From positions 32,935 to 96,934 of the forward strand of contig JAIQFF010000002.1 in the NCBI GenBank assembly GCA_020073395.1: DNA of 64,000 bases. The letters are read 5' to 3'. This DNA comes from Terriglobia bacterium. GTDB taxonomy: Bacteria > Acidobacteriota > Terriglobia > Terriglobales > Acidobacteriaceae. A model generated the notes under the pieces. The model saw only the letters and a program-made list of their open reading frames with translations. It was not told the origin of the DNA and did no database searches. Shown here in pieces: positions 52,736-61,912 of the stretch (the stretch's first letter is position 1; each line of letters opens with the position of its first letter). A program made the position numbers and the translations under genes.

Positions 52736-55102
52736 CTAAGGCCGCTGCGTGTTCAAGTCAGGATCGATCGCACGCGAAGCCTCCATCAGGACCATTGACG
52801 AAAGAGTGCGCAGCGCATCGTTTCCATACACGCTGCTCAGCTTGTGATTGAACGTGTCAGTAAGGTCCGCTCCAAAATCCGCGAAACGCTCGATGGCCTT
52901 GGTAGGAGCTGTGGCGACCGCGTCCAGCATTCCATTCACGTCTTTCAGGGCCGCCGTAGCCCCTTGGATGATCTCGGCCTCGGTGAACAGCAGGGACTGA
53001 AGAAGTGTGTCGCCCATCCCCGATCGGGTCAGGTTTTGGAAGGTGCCCGCTTGCTGCGCCGTGAAGAACGCAGCGTTACGATCGTCACCCGCTTCCCGGA
53101 GCCTGGTTTGCGCGCTCAGCAGCGATGCCGCCAGCGAAGCTGTGGTATGCGGGTCTCCGGCCACCGCGCGTCGCAGATCGATGTCGACAAAATCCCAATA
53201 CACATCGTCATTGGTGTTGAATCGCCTGATCTGCTGGTCCTGGAAATCAATTGAGGTAGAAACCGGCATGGCCGCCCACACCAGCAGCGCCGCCGCCGTG
53301 GGATTTGACCGTAATCTGCTTACCTCCTGGAAGTAGCAGAATGGCAGCAGCTTCCGCAGATTCGCCTGCAGCGCCAGCGACATCGTCATGCTGTCCCGCT
53401 TCAGCCGGTCTGCGCTACGCTGAATGAACCAGCTGCCCAGCACCGAACTCGGCGCGGAGACTTGCATATCCAGCGCCACGTCGCCGAACTGGTTGGCGCC
53501 GTTGTGCAGCACATTCTCGACCGTGCGATCGAGGTCGAGATAAAAAGTCTGCAGCGAACTCTCGTTCCCGGAAAATAGTTGCGGCAGATATTCCTGAACA
53601 AACGGCGTCACCCTATGTTCTAAATCCGCCAGGCTCATGGCCTTCTTCACCTGACGGGATTGATAAGCAATGGACTGGCTACTGTCCGGCGCCATCACCA
53701 GATGCCCGTTCCTGACCTGCATGGATCCGAGCACCGACAGGTCGCTACGGTAGCGGTTCTTCACCGTCACGCTGTCACTGGCATTCAATTCATAGACCAG
53801 GACCCGTCCGCCGTCTTCTTCTGCCGTGACCTTGGCCAGGCTTTCATTCACGTGCTGGCTGTCGAAGCTGAACATGGGCATGTTCAGCTGGACCGTGCCC
53901 GTGCGTTTGATGTCATGGCTCAGGGTGGCCATGTTGAGGGTCACGCCCTTGGTCTGCTGCACCAGCAAATCATCCAGATCGCTGTCGTCCACCACCTTGC
54001 GGAACATGCTCGCCGCCTCCGCCTGCTGCAAGTCGAAGTTCACGTCGAGCAGGGCAGTTGACGTCGTGTTCTTCATGTAGGCCGCGGCAAACTCGAAATT
54101 GTATCGGCTGTTCAGAGCCTTTTGTGCTTTGCCGTAGATGTCCTGGGCCTTGGTCAAGACCAGATGGATCGCAGCCTGGACTTGCTTCAAATCCTCGAAG
54201 TGGAGATCCTTGTCAAAGAAGTCACCCAGGCGCTTGATCAGCCATCCGTCCACCTTGTCGAAGTCGTTCTGGGTGACCGCATCCCGAATTTTGGCGAGAT
54301 CCAGTTTGTCTGCAATGAAGTCCTGCAGCTTCTTGATGATTCCTCCGTTGAGAATGTCTAGAGTCTGTGCAGCCACGGGCTGCACTTTATCGAGCTTGCT
54401 GGAAAGCGCCAGCAGGCCTTGGTCGGCGAGGGCCGCCAGCCATTGGCCTGCAGCCGTGTCGCCAAATGTGGCGTCCTGCAGCGCGCTGGCGAAGGCTTCG
54501 CTTCTGGTCTCGGGGTCATCATCCGCGAGAGCGGTGAGGAAGGCCTGGAATTGCCCGGCACCTTTCCCCAGCTTGCTCAAGATGTTCCAGGTTGCCGCGG
54601 AGACCTTCTCGGGAAGAGCGTCCCATTTTTTAAACTCATCCAACACTATCTGGCGAGCCTTGTCGAACTTCTTCGCGGCGTCCACGCCCGTCGCTTTCGT
54701 CAGCAGTTTCAGGCCGGTATCGTTTAGCAGGCGGGCGGCAGTCTCACCCAGATCAGCATCCGGATCGGTCCATTGTTCGATCAGATGCAGGTCTCTCACT
54801 GCCTGCAGTCCATGCACTCCGAATACCGCCTGCACCAGTTCGTCGATGTCGGTGGGTAAATCATTCTTTCCCGTAATCCCCACGGAAAGGTTCAGTCCGA
54901 AATTCAATCCCTTCTGGGACTGCTTGAAGAGCTGGAGACGCACTGCGTTGGACGAATCCTCCGGCGATTCTCGTCCCACCACCAGCAGGTAACGCCCACT
55001 TACATCGAAGCCGAAGGTTGCTTTCAACCCGGCGTCAATCTTGGCCCCCAGGTTCCGGGTCATGCCCAGCAGTTGCGCCTCACGCACCATGTTGAAGTCG
55101 TA
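52736..55102 (-). CDS. giant uncharacterised protein, 3' part after a frameshift
   Basis: About 788 residues continue the frame of the preceding segment after a one-base shift near 55103. They begin YDFNMVREAQLLGMTRNLG. The first ~100 residues are beta-rich (GFDVSGRYLLVVGRESPED), the next 350 mostly helical with repeated K/D/L heptads, and the last 400 are mixed (VTLNMATLSHDIKRTGTVQL, YWDFVDIDLRRAV). No known domain is recognised. With the 5' part the intact protein would be ~1010 residues. If translated alone, the first in-frame ATG is at 55090. Confidence 0.7.
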   Translation of the reverse strand, partial: YDFNMVREAQLLGMTRNLGAKIDAGLKATFGFDVSGRYLLVVGRESPEDSSNAVRLQLFKQSQKGLNFGLNLSVGITGKNDLPTDIDELVQAVFGVHGLQAVRDLHLIEQWTDPDADLGETAARLLNDTGLKLLTKATGVDAAKKFDKARQIVLDEFKKWDALPEKVSAATWNILSKLGKGAGQFQAFLTALADDDPETRSEAFASALQDATFGDTAAGQWLAALADQGLLALSSKLDKVQPVAAQTLDILNGGIIKKLQDFIADKLDLAKIRDAVTQNDFDKVDGWLIKRLGDFFDKDLHFEDLKQVQAAIHLVLTKAQDIYGKAQKALNSRYNFEFAAAYMKNTTSTALLDVNFDLQQAEAASMFRKVVDDSDLDDLLVQQTKGVTLNMATLSHDIKRTGTVQLNMPMFSFDSQHVNESLAKVTAEEDGGRVLVYELNASDSVTVKNRYRSDLSVLGSMQVRNGHLVMAPDSSQSIAYQSRQVKKAMSLADLEHRVTPFVQEYLPQLFSGNESSLQTFYLDLDRTVENVLHNGANQFGDVALDMQVSAPSSVLGSWFIQRSADRLKRDSMTMSLALQANLRKLLPFCYFQEVSRLRSNPTAAALLVWAAMPVSTSIDFQDQQIRRFNTNDDVYWDFVDIDLRRAVAGDPHTTASLAASLLSAQTRLREAGDDRNAAFFTAQQAGTFQNLTRSGMGDTLLQSLLFTEAEIIQGATAALKDVNGMLDAVATAPTKAIERFADFGADLTDTFNHKLSSVYGNDALRTLSSMVLMEASRAIDPDLNTQRP

Positions 55103-55764
55103 CCCAGCTGAGCCGAAACGTGGATCGCCAGCGACCCGTCTATCTCCGCGACCAGCCAGCTTCCTGGTTTCAGGTCGCGCGCTTGCCTTACCTGGCGCGG
55201 GAACCGCCAACTGCCCAAGGTGTCTGCGATGGCAGTGCGCGCATCTGTCACCGCGGGGAAGCGGTGCACCACGGCATAGACGGAGTCGCGAGCTGCCTCC
55301 GCACCAAACGTCACGCTGCCCAACACACCAATAGGATGCGATCCGGAGAAGGAGCCGTTGACATCGTAGCCCCACAGCATGACCAGGTACTTATCGGTCG
55401 GGGTCCCCGGAATACTGAGAGTCAGTTGTGGAGCATCCTCTAGTCCGAGGGAGTCGATCGCGTCGCCCGCGGAATTGAACACGCCCAGACCGGTCTTAAA
55501 CTCGGCCGCGGCTGTGAACCCTATGGTCGTCGCTCCGGCATTGAAGGCGAATGTCTTCCCGGTTTCAGCCTTCAGATCAATGCTTCCCAACTCGATCTTT
55601 CCCTCAGGACGGTCGGGAAAGGGTTTGCTTTCGAGAATTGCATCGAGCACGTCGTGGTCGGTAGAAGCGCCGATATCGACCGTGACCGAACCTCCCGGCG
55701 CGACGATCGTCTTATCCAACTGGAATTTCGTGCTGCTGATTGGGATTACATTACGACTGGCCAT
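55060..55764 (-). CDS. giant uncharacterised protein, 5' part before a frameshift
   Basis: ATG 55764 has GGAGG upstream. The ~220 meaningful residues contain three beta-rich stretches (MASRNVIPISSTKFQLDKTI, FAFNAGATTIGFTAAAEFKTGLG, SVTFGAEAARDSVYAVVHRF) and end in AEIDGSLAIHVSAQLG. There the frame should continue as YDFN of the 3' part. A short out-of-frame tail of 14 residues follows before a stop. The defect is one missing G in a GGG run (55103-55105), either a real mutation or a sequencing error. Confidence 0.7.
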   Translation of the reverse strand: MASRNVIPISSTKFQLDKTIVAPGGSVTVDIGASTDHDVLDAILESKPFPDRPEGKIELGSIDLKAETGKTFAFNAGATTIGFTAAAEFKTGLGVFNSAGDAIDSLGLEDAPQLTLSIPGTPTDKYLVMLWGYDVNGSFSGSHPIGVLGSVTFGAEAARDSVYAVVHRFPAVTDARTAIADTLGSWRFPRQVRQARDLKPGSWLVAEIDGSLAIHVSAQLGTTSTWCVRRNCWA

Positions 55765-56302
55765 TTTCGCCTCCGGAAACGTTAAGCGGCATCCGCAGTA
55801 GTCGGGCCGCGAACGACTCGCGACGCGGACACAAGTCCGCGATGAATCGGTCCATGATCCGCCATGGTTGTCCATCCAAAGAGCGTTCTCGACTGCCTCT
55901 GCTGTCGAGTGTTCCCTGGCAAACCGGGGTCTATGGAATGGGTCCCGACACTAGTGACCTGGCACATACACCGGGGATCTTTCGTCTCAAGGGAAGCGGA
56001 GAGCTGTCGCTCTCCGAGGGTCGATAGGTGGCATTATCCTCCAGGCTTGCAGATAGTCAAGTCTTCTACAAAAAAATATTACTTGCTCTGTGGAAGTCAG
56101 TAACCAAGTTCAGGTCGGAAATCCGACCGCCTATATCTGGGCATCATAGTTGTTGAATTCTTTCCTGTACTGGACTACTCTCTTGCCAATATCCTCGGTA
56201 CTTCCCCACAGTTTTGACAAGTTTTCCACGCGGTGACAGATGGAGTCGAGCCTGGTAACAGGTTCCGCCGCGCGCGTTCTCGATCAGGAGCGGGAGAGAA
56301 CC
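55765..56302. promoter_or_regulatory. divergent promoter region with a palindrome at 56113-56128
   Basis: A 538-base spacer separates the minus-strand amidase operon from the plus-strand SIR2/TIR genes. It is AT-richer than its surroundings (56030-56200). It holds a perfect palindrome GGTCGGA-AA-TCCGACC at 56113-56128, suited to a dimeric repressor. I see no gene here. Confidence 0.45.
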
Positions 56303-57121
56303 ATGGAGCCCCAAGAAATTGAAGAATTCTGGGAAGACCTGCTCGCCTTCATCGAACAGCGGCGCGTAATCCCCGTTGTGGGTGCCGAGTTGCTCAGCAT
56401 ACAGAGTGGCGGCGCCGCCATTCCGCTGTATCGCGCCGTTGCCGAAGCCCTCCTGAGCAAGTACGGACTCGCGGCCAGTACCTCAAACGACGGAGCGAAG
56501 CTGCGGGAGCGTCACGAGCTGAACGATGCGGTGTGTGCGGTAGCGGAAGCGCCGCGCAGGGTGAAGACGCGGGTAAACGATCTGTACCGGCCGGTGCATG
56601 ACGCACTTCAAAAGGCACTCGCCGGCCAGGAGGAAATATTACAGCCGCTGCGCCAGCTTGCTTCCATTCGCGACTTCGACCTGTTCGCCACCACCACCCC
56701 AGACAACCTTCTTGCCCAGGCCCTGAATTCAGTCCGCTTCCAGGGCACAGTTCAAACAGACGAAATCGAGTACGCACCCAAATTGCCTACCGACCGCCGC
56801 CGGGACATCCCTCAAATGCCCACGTCGAAATACACGGCCGTGTTTTACCTGTTTGGCAAGCGGACGAAGTTGCACGGCACGATCATAGTCTTCCTGTCGG
56901 CGTTCGAGCATCCAGCGCCTTTTCAACCTGCCGGCCAAAGTGCCCATGGCATCGGTACGCCCCTTGCCCTGACTCTCCAGGAGCTTGATGGCATCATTGC
57001 TTCTACCGAATCCATGTACAAGCAGGCCATTTGGCTTGCCGAGCTCCGCAGGAGCCGGGTCGCGGTCACGAAGCTCGATGCTGTGTTTCGCCCAAGAATC
57101 GACACGGCCAAGGCCGCCTAG
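56303..57121 (+). CDS. SIR2-like domain protein, C-terminal part divergent
   Basis: About 272 residues. The first ~185 match the SIR2-like proteins of bacterial conflict systems: FWEDLLAFIEQRRVIPVVGAELL (nucleotide-binding loop), IPLYRAVAEALL, FDLFATTTPDNLLAQAL, and VFYLFGK. In the family the last motif is usually HLFGK with a catalytic His; here it is Tyr. After it the sequence is unlike the family (usually a further ~120 residues). SIR2-like effectors cleave NAD, but activity here is doubtful. ATG 56303 has GGGAGAG before it. Confidence 0.7.
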   Translation: MEPQEIEEFWEDLLAFIEQRRVIPVVGAELLSIQSGGAAIPLYRAVAEALLSKYGLAASTSNDGAKLRERHELNDAVCAVAEAPRRVKTRVNDLYRPVHDALQKALAGQEEILQPLRQLASIRDFDLFATTTPDNLLAQALNSVRFQGTVQTDEIEYAPKLPTDRRRDIPQMPTSKYTAVFYLFGKRTKLHGTIIVFLSAFEHPAPFQPAGQSAHGIGTPLALTLQELDGIIASTESMYKQAIWLAELRRSRVAVTKLDAVFRPRIDTAKAA

Positions 57122-57336
57122 GTTTCATGCGCAGCAAGGATCGTCACACAGCTTGTCGTTGTTGTTGCTGCTTTGGGAGATAGGAGAGAACTTCAGCGGA
57201 TATGGCCATTGGTGAGCTGAGATCTAGCGGCACAACTTCTTCTTGGACAGGCGCGGCGTGATGTTCCTCAACAACGGATACGGCCACGGCCTCGCTAGAG
57301 GCGGGAAGGCAACCGAGTATATACTCTGCGGTCAAA

Positions 57337-58179
57337 GTGAACCCGAGCCCAACCCAATTCGACGTTTTCCTCAGCTACTGCAGAGCCGATAGTATGTGGG
57401 TGGCGCAGCTGCAGAGTGCTCTTACCGCCAAAGGGATTCGCGTCTGGATCGACAAGGACCAGATTCTGCCCGGCGACCGGTTCGTTGATGCTCTGCAGCA
57501 TGGGCTTGAATCATCCGACTCGGTGGTCCTGGTAGTCTCGCAGGATGCCCTGGGCTCGTCGTGGGTTCAGGACGAGTATCAGCGTGCCCTTACCTTGTCG
57601 AATTCATCAGGCCGGAACCTCCGTCTTATCCCTTTATTGCTGGCGGATTTGGAATTGCCCGGTTTCCTCGCCAATCGCGAGTATGTCGATTTCAGGGATG
57701 GGTCACGTTTCAACGACGCTGTGGACCTGCTGGTGCGGGGGATCAGGGGCAAAGCAGCCGAAGGCACCGTTCCGGATAATTCCACTTCGGCGGGAGCGAC
57801 AACAAATGGGTCCGCCGGGGTTGACGAGGTTGAATTCCTGGAACGCTCGATCAAGCGCGAGGAACGCAGCATTCGAAACACGTGGTACCTGAGGGCGGGT
57901 GCGCTCGGGCTCGGCCTTATGGTCTCGGCGCTGGTGATGACTCTGGGCGGGGCCTTGCAAAGTCAGTCCAGGCTGATTCTGGCGGTGGGCGTTCCAATGA
58001 TCACGGGCCTGATCGGATGGGGAGCCACCGAGCGGGATCGGGCAGCCTGTCGTGACAGCATAAAAAAGCTCAGTTACCTCAAGGATGGCCTGCAATTGTG
58101 CCGCAGCGTGATAAATCCGAATTGTGGCAAGTTGCACGCCCGGTTCTGGCGGATGGTGGAACAGGACTCGGACGCTTAG
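57337..58179 (+). CDS. TIR-domain protein with two membrane segments
   Basis: A 280-residue protein. The TIR domain (about 6-130) reads FDVFLSYCRADSMWVAQLQ, IRVWIDKDQILPGD and SVVLVVSQDALGSSWVQDE. Glu80 is the position of the catalytic Glu of NAD-cleaving TIRs. A low-complexity linker (135-160), an amphipathic helix and two membrane helices (about 190-212 and 218-236) follow, with a cytoplasmic tail. The architecture, TIR plus 2TM (SLATT-like), is that of a membrane-anchored effector or sensor. The start is a GTG. Upstream is the SIR2-like gene, downstream by 13 bases the coiled-coil gene. Confidence 0.88.
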   Translation: MNPSPTQFDVFLSYCRADSMWVAQLQSALTAKGIRVWIDKDQILPGDRFVDALQHGLESSDSVVLVVSQDALGSSWVQDEYQRALTLSNSSGRNLRLIPLLLADLELPGFLANREYVDFRDGSRFNDAVDLLVRGIRGKAAEGTVPDNSTSAGATTNGSAGVDEVEFLERSIKREERSIRNTWYLRAGALGLGLMVSALVMTLGGALQSQSRLILAVGVPMITGLIGWGATERDRAACRDSIKKLSYLKDGLQLCRSVINPNCGKLHARFWRMVEQDSDA

Positions 58180-58192
58180 AGGAGGAAAAAAC

Positions 58193-58759
58193 ATGGAGAT
58201 GCGGCCGATTGATCCACTGGAGAGAGTCGCGGTTCTGGAGCAGTGGGAATCGAATGAGAAACGCAATCGGCGTCGCGCCGCCTGGTCTGCCTCGGCTTCG
58301 GTGTTGGCGGCGGCCGTGATTCTAGCCGGCCTGATCTACTCCGGCCATAAAGAACTTGCTGCCCTGAACAAGCAGGCAGAGGACACGCGCGCCCAGGTGC
58401 GTGCTGAACAGGAGAACCTTGAACAGCTGAAAGCACAGAAGCGAAAGCTGGAAGGGCAGTATCAGGCTTCGCTGAGCGTACTCGGAAACGTGGCCACCAC
58501 GCAGGCTAAGGCGGCGGTGGATCAGACACTAAACCAGAATCCTCAAACCGCCAGTCTCCTGCCGCGAGCGTACTTACAGATCGTAGACCAGAACGACCGC
58601 GACTTCGCGAACTCCATGGGAAAGAAGCTGCAGGAGGCGGGCTTTATCGTTTTGGGGTGCCTTGCTGGATCGCGCCGCGAGATATTCCGCCCAGTGCGGA
58701 CTATCCCACCGCCATCGTGGAAGGAATTCGGTCAATCCGTGTGCTGGTGCTGCTTTTGA
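58193..58759 (+). CDS. single-span coiled-coil protein, 3' end probably lost
   Basis: It begins MEMRPIDPLERVAVLEQWES after a GAGGAGG site. A membrane helix (about 32-54, SASVLAAAVILAGLIYSG) is followed by a coiled coil (60-100) and a region LLPRAYLQIVDQNDRDFANS typical of a C-terminal extracytoplasmic domain. From the GFIVLG at about residue 154 onward the sequence becomes Cys/Pro-rich and overlaps the next gene in another frame. The proper C-terminus therefore seems replaced by out-of-frame reading after a deletion. Role unknown. Confidence 0.6.
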   Translation: MEMRPIDPLERVAVLEQWESNEKRNRRRAAWSASASVLAAAVILAGLIYSGHKELAALNKQAEDTRAQVRAEQENLEQLKAQKRKLEGQYQASLSVLGNVATTQAKAAVDQTLNQNPQTASLLPRAYLQIVDQNDRDFANSMGKKLQEAGFIVLGCLAGSRREIFRPVRTIPPPSWKEFGQSVCWCCF

Positions 58760-59874
58760 CCGAGCACGCGGCGGCTTCGCCACACGTCCTCAGTGAGGTC
58801 GGCCACGCCTTCAACGGCAAGAAGCGAATTATTCCCTTCCGTCTTTCAGTCGCGCCCATGCCGGAGGACCTGGAGTACTTTCTCTCGCTGACGCAATGGC
58901 TGGATGCGCCGGAGGGCTGCACTGACGGTAACCTGAAGCGGCTTACCGACGCGACTCGGGTAGCGCTGGCGGGGGACAAAAACGTTCACGGCACTGGGCC
59001 AGCGAAGCAGAAAGCGCGATGGCTGACTGTGGCAATCGCGGTGCTGGTGGTGATAGCTGGCGCGTTCGTCGCCTGGCGATGGCACCGGGCAAGCGTTGGG
59101 AAAGCGACTTCGTCGGCCGGGGTCACGGCCACTTCATCCACTCCTGGGAACGGGGTTGTGCCCGAGACCCCGCAAGCCGGCGCGAAACCGAAACCCTGGG
59201 TTAATCCGGCTGACAGTCAGACTTACGTTTGGATCCCGCCCGGCGAGTTCAACATGGGATGTTCAGAATCTGACAGCGAATGCACCGACGACGAGAAGCC
59301 CACCCATCCCGTGAGCATCGACCGGGGGTTTTGGCTCGGGCAAACCGAGGTGACGCTGTCCGCGTACCGGAAGTATGCAGGTGGGCATGGCGCGACCGCT
59401 CCTGGGGGTGCCGGCGATATGCCGGCAACCGAAGTGAGCTGGGCCGAGGCCAAGACGTATTGCGCGGCCGTGGGTGGGCGGCTGCCCACTGAGGCAGAAT
59501 GGGAATACGCCGCACGTGGCGGCAGGCCAGGAGCATATTACGGCGTGGTGCCCGAGATCGCATGGTACGCGGGCAACAGCGGCGACGCTCCCCATCCGGT
59601 CGGGAAAAAGAAGCCGAACGCGTATGGTCTTTACGACGTTTTAGGCAACGTGCGGGAGTGGGTCCTGGATCGCTACTACAACAAGTATGACGTTGCCGCC
59701 CCAGCCACGGGAGACGGCGTGGAGCAACCACTGGCGCCCAATGCCTCGACCGTAGCCCGGGGAGGATTTTGGGAGAGTGAGGCAGCTGCGATTCGCGTAT
59801 CGCATCGATCAGCCCTGGAGACCAACACCGCCGATCCGTCGGTCGGATGGCGGTGCGCCAGTGATCATCGTTGA
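58657..59874 (+). CDS. TIR-remnant plus SUMF1/formylglycine-generating-enzyme protein
   Basis: This 405-residue protein has a TIR-like part lacking its first ~30 residues (it starts PCWIAPRDIPPSADY, then VLVLLLTEHAAASPHVLSEV and IIPFRLSVAPMPEDLEYFLS). A membrane helix (about 125-145) precedes an SUMF1/FGE domain (about 185-405) with PGEFNMGCSESDSE, PVSIDRGFWLGQTEVTLSAY, LPTEAEWEYAARGG, GLYDVLGNVREWV and VGWRCASD. FGE-type domains oxidise or sense substrates, and TIR-SUMF1 fusions occur in signalling islands. The GTG start at 58657 lies inside the preceding gene. The missing N-terminus probably removes any NADase activity. Confidence 0.78.
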   Translation: MPCWIAPRDIPPSADYPTAIVEGIRSIRVLVLLLTEHAAASPHVLSEVGHAFNGKKRIIPFRLSVAPMPEDLEYFLSLTQWLDAPEGCTDGNLKRLTDATRVALAGDKNVHGTGPAKQKARWLTVAIAVLVVIAGAFVAWRWHRASVGKATSSAGVTATSSTPGNGVVPETPQAGAKPKPWVNPADSQTYVWIPPGEFNMGCSESDSECTDDEKPTHPVSIDRGFWLGQTEVTLSAYRKYAGGHGATAPGGAGDMPATEVSWAEAKTYCAAVGGRLPTEAEWEYAARGGRPGAYYGVVPEIAWYAGNSGDAPHPVGKKKPNAYGLYDVLGNVREWVLDRYYNKYDVAAPATGDGVEQPLAPNASTVARGGFWESEAAAIRVSHRSALETNTADPSVGWRCASDHR

Positions 59875-59902
59875 GGGCGTTCGAGTCCGCGACTCCGTGG
59901 AG

Positions 59903-60475
59903 CTATTTCGCCTGGCGCACGGTGGCAATCTCAGTCACCGGAATTTTGCGCAGTTTCGCCTGCTCGAGAAAGTGCCCCGTGACATCGTCGGGGCCACGCG
60001 ACTTCTTGTCCCAAATCACTAAAGCTTCCGGCGCTACGGAATATTTGCGAGCCAGATCTTGACCTCGATCCAGGAGCCTCAGATTCGTCTCCAGGTATCC
60101 CTCCTGGCCTTCGGGTAATTTTAGGATCTCGACCTTCGAAGTCTTCAACGCCCGGTCATAGAGGTCTCCCCAGTCTCCGGGCCGGTCGGTTACCGACGTC
60201 CTTCGAAATTCTTCCGGCTCCGAAGGCAGAAGTACATATCGCTCAATGTGCAGAGATCCGGCCACATCGAGAACTATAAGGTCCGCCCCACACGCCGCCG
60301 AACAGACCACTGCCACAGGCTTCTGCCGAGAAAGGAGTCTTCGGACTTGTCGCCGAACCTCAGCCACCCGGGAGAGAGGAAAACGGGCCACCGCCGCATC
60401 GGTGGCGTCCACTCGTCGTCCCGCTGCGATCAGGACTCGGCCGAGCGAGGTTGTCTCATTGACTCCTATCAGCAT
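59903..60475 (-). CDS. SLOG-like nucleotide-binding protein
   Basis: This 190-residue protein has a Rossmann-like core: RVLIAAGRRVDATDAAVARF, VAVVCSAACGADLIVLDVAG, RYVLLPSEPEEFRRTSV, DWGDLYDRAL. It matches SLOG-superfamily proteins that sense or process nucleotides in conflict systems. GGGGAAGG precedes ATG 60475; an in-frame GTG at 60505 would add ten residues. It is divergent from the patatin gene and convergent with the SUMF1 gene, so it may share control with both. Confidence 0.72.
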   Translation of the reverse strand: MLIGVNETTSLGRVLIAAGRRVDATDAAVARFPLSRVAEVRRQVRRLLSRQKPVAVVCSAACGADLIVLDVAGSLHIERYVLLPSEPEEFRRTSVTDRPGDWGDLYDRALKTSKVEILKLPEGQEGYLETNLRLLDRGQDLARKYSVAPEALVIWDKKSRGPDDVTGHFLEQAKLRKIPVTEIATVRQAK

Positions 60476-60709
60476 TGCCTTCCCCACTAGCGCAAATCCA
60501 GCCACTCCAAAGAGTAGTGTTCTACGGTCTATCGAATCCTCTTCTCCTCGAGCGGAAAGCGGTATTCTTGAGCATCGAAAGTGTTAATTTGCTGACCCCC
60601 AAGAGCTACAATCAGGAACGACATCCTAATCCTTAGATTTATCCATAATATAGGCCCCTGGAGTGCGGGAAGTTGGCTGGTCACAGAGACACACACGGAG
60701 CCAAACATT

Positions 60710-61900
60710 TTGATCTATCCCGAACGTTGGCAGTCGTTGGCCCAGCGCTATCAGGCGGACCGCCCGCACCGGATGCTGGCTTTGGACGGTGGCGGAATTC
60801 GCGGCCTGCTGACGCTGGGCATCCTGGAGCACATCGAGAAGCTAGTTGCCGCGAAGACCGGCCAGCCGCTGTGGAAGTTCTTCGACTATATAGCGGGCAC
60901 CAGCACGGGGGCGATCATCGCCGCGGGCCTGGCCCGCGGCATGACCACGGCCGAACTGATCGATTTCTACAAGAACTCGGGCAAACAGATGTTCGAGAAG
61001 GCCTGGCTGCTGGAGCGAATCAAGTATTTCTATACCGCCGATCCTCTTAAGAAGCAGCTGCAAGACGTCTTCGGGCACGATACCAACTTGTTTCCGGACA
61101 ACCTGAAGTGCCTCCTGCTGGTGGTGACGAAAAACCTTACCACCGATTCACCCTGGCCCATCAGCACTAATCCTGACGCCAAGTACAACGACCCCGCCCG
61201 CAAGGACTGCAATCTCAAGATGCCGCTGTGGCAACTGGTCCGCGCCAGCACTGCCGCTCCCGTGTACTTCCCTCCCGAAACTCTTCAGTGGGACCCTGCT
61301 GACCAAGGCAAGACATTCGTCTTCGCCGACGGGGGCGTTACCCCGCACAACAACCCTGCATTCCTTCTCTACCGCATGGCCACCGAACCGGCCTACCGTT
61401 TGAACTGGAAGACGGGCGAAAAAAATCTGCTCATCGTTTCCGTGGGCACAGGTGCCGCCGAATCCCTGGGGGCCACCGCCGCGTCACCCAACAAAAACAT
61501 CGTTTCCACAGTTGCGGGTCTTCCCGGAGAGCTGATGTACGGCATCCTGGTAGAGCAGGATATAAACTGCCGGACGATCGGGCGCTGCGCGTACGGCGCG
61601 CATCTGGATCGCGAAGTCCTCGACCTGGTGCCTCGCCCGGTAGAGCCTGGCATGACCATGGACGAACAGTATGCCGTCCCGCCGATTCCGCTCTCCACCG
61701 ATCTGGGACGCCATTTTCTGTACGCTCGATACAACGCGGACTTGAGTAAGACAGGCTTGACCAGCCTCGGGTTTCCGCAAGTGGACTCGGACAACATACA
61801 GAAAATGGACGCCACCGAAAATATTGCCGACCTGCTGGCCATCGGCCGCGCGGCGGGTGAGCGACAAGTCCGGATCGAGCACTTCGGGGCCTTCGTATAA
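60710..61900 (+). CDS. patatin-like phospholipase (CapV-type)
   Basis: A 396-residue lipase with an oxyanion loop GGGIRG (27-32), nucleophile Ser65 in GTSTG, and catalytic Asp in FADGG (about 205). It hydrolyses membrane phospholipid ester bonds. Patatins such as CapV are effectors activated by cyclic nucleotides in CBASS and by other signals elsewhere; the C-terminal half (LDREVLDLVPRP, LGRHFLYARYNADLSKTGL) could hold the regulatory site. The start is a TTG (GGAG lies 11 bases before). It is coupled to the next gene by 12 bases. Confidence 0.9.
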   Translation: MIYPERWQSLAQRYQADRPHRMLALDGGGIRGLLTLGILEHIEKLVAAKTGQPLWKFFDYIAGTSTGAIIAAGLARGMTTAELIDFYKNSGKQMFEKAWLLERIKYFYTADPLKKQLQDVFGHDTNLFPDNLKCLLLVVTKNLTTDSPWPISTNPDAKYNDPARKDCNLKMPLWQLVRASTAAPVYFPPETLQWDPADQGKTFVFADGGVTPHNNPAFLLYRMATEPAYRLNWKTGEKNLLIVSVGTGAAESLGATAASPNKNIVSTVAGLPGELMYGILVEQDINCRTIGRCAYGAHLDREVLDLVPRPVEPGMTMDEQYAVPPIPLSTDLGRHFLYARYNADLSKTGLTSLGFPQVDSDNIQKMDATENIADLLAIGRAAGERQVRIEHFGAFV

Positions 61901-61912
61901 GGAGTACCGAGA

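Noticed and set aside
55100..55112. programmed -1 ribosomal frameshift in the giant protein gene
   Set aside because: A -1 slip would restore the protein, but the site lacks an X-XXY-YYZ slippery heptamer. A missing G in a GGG run is simpler.
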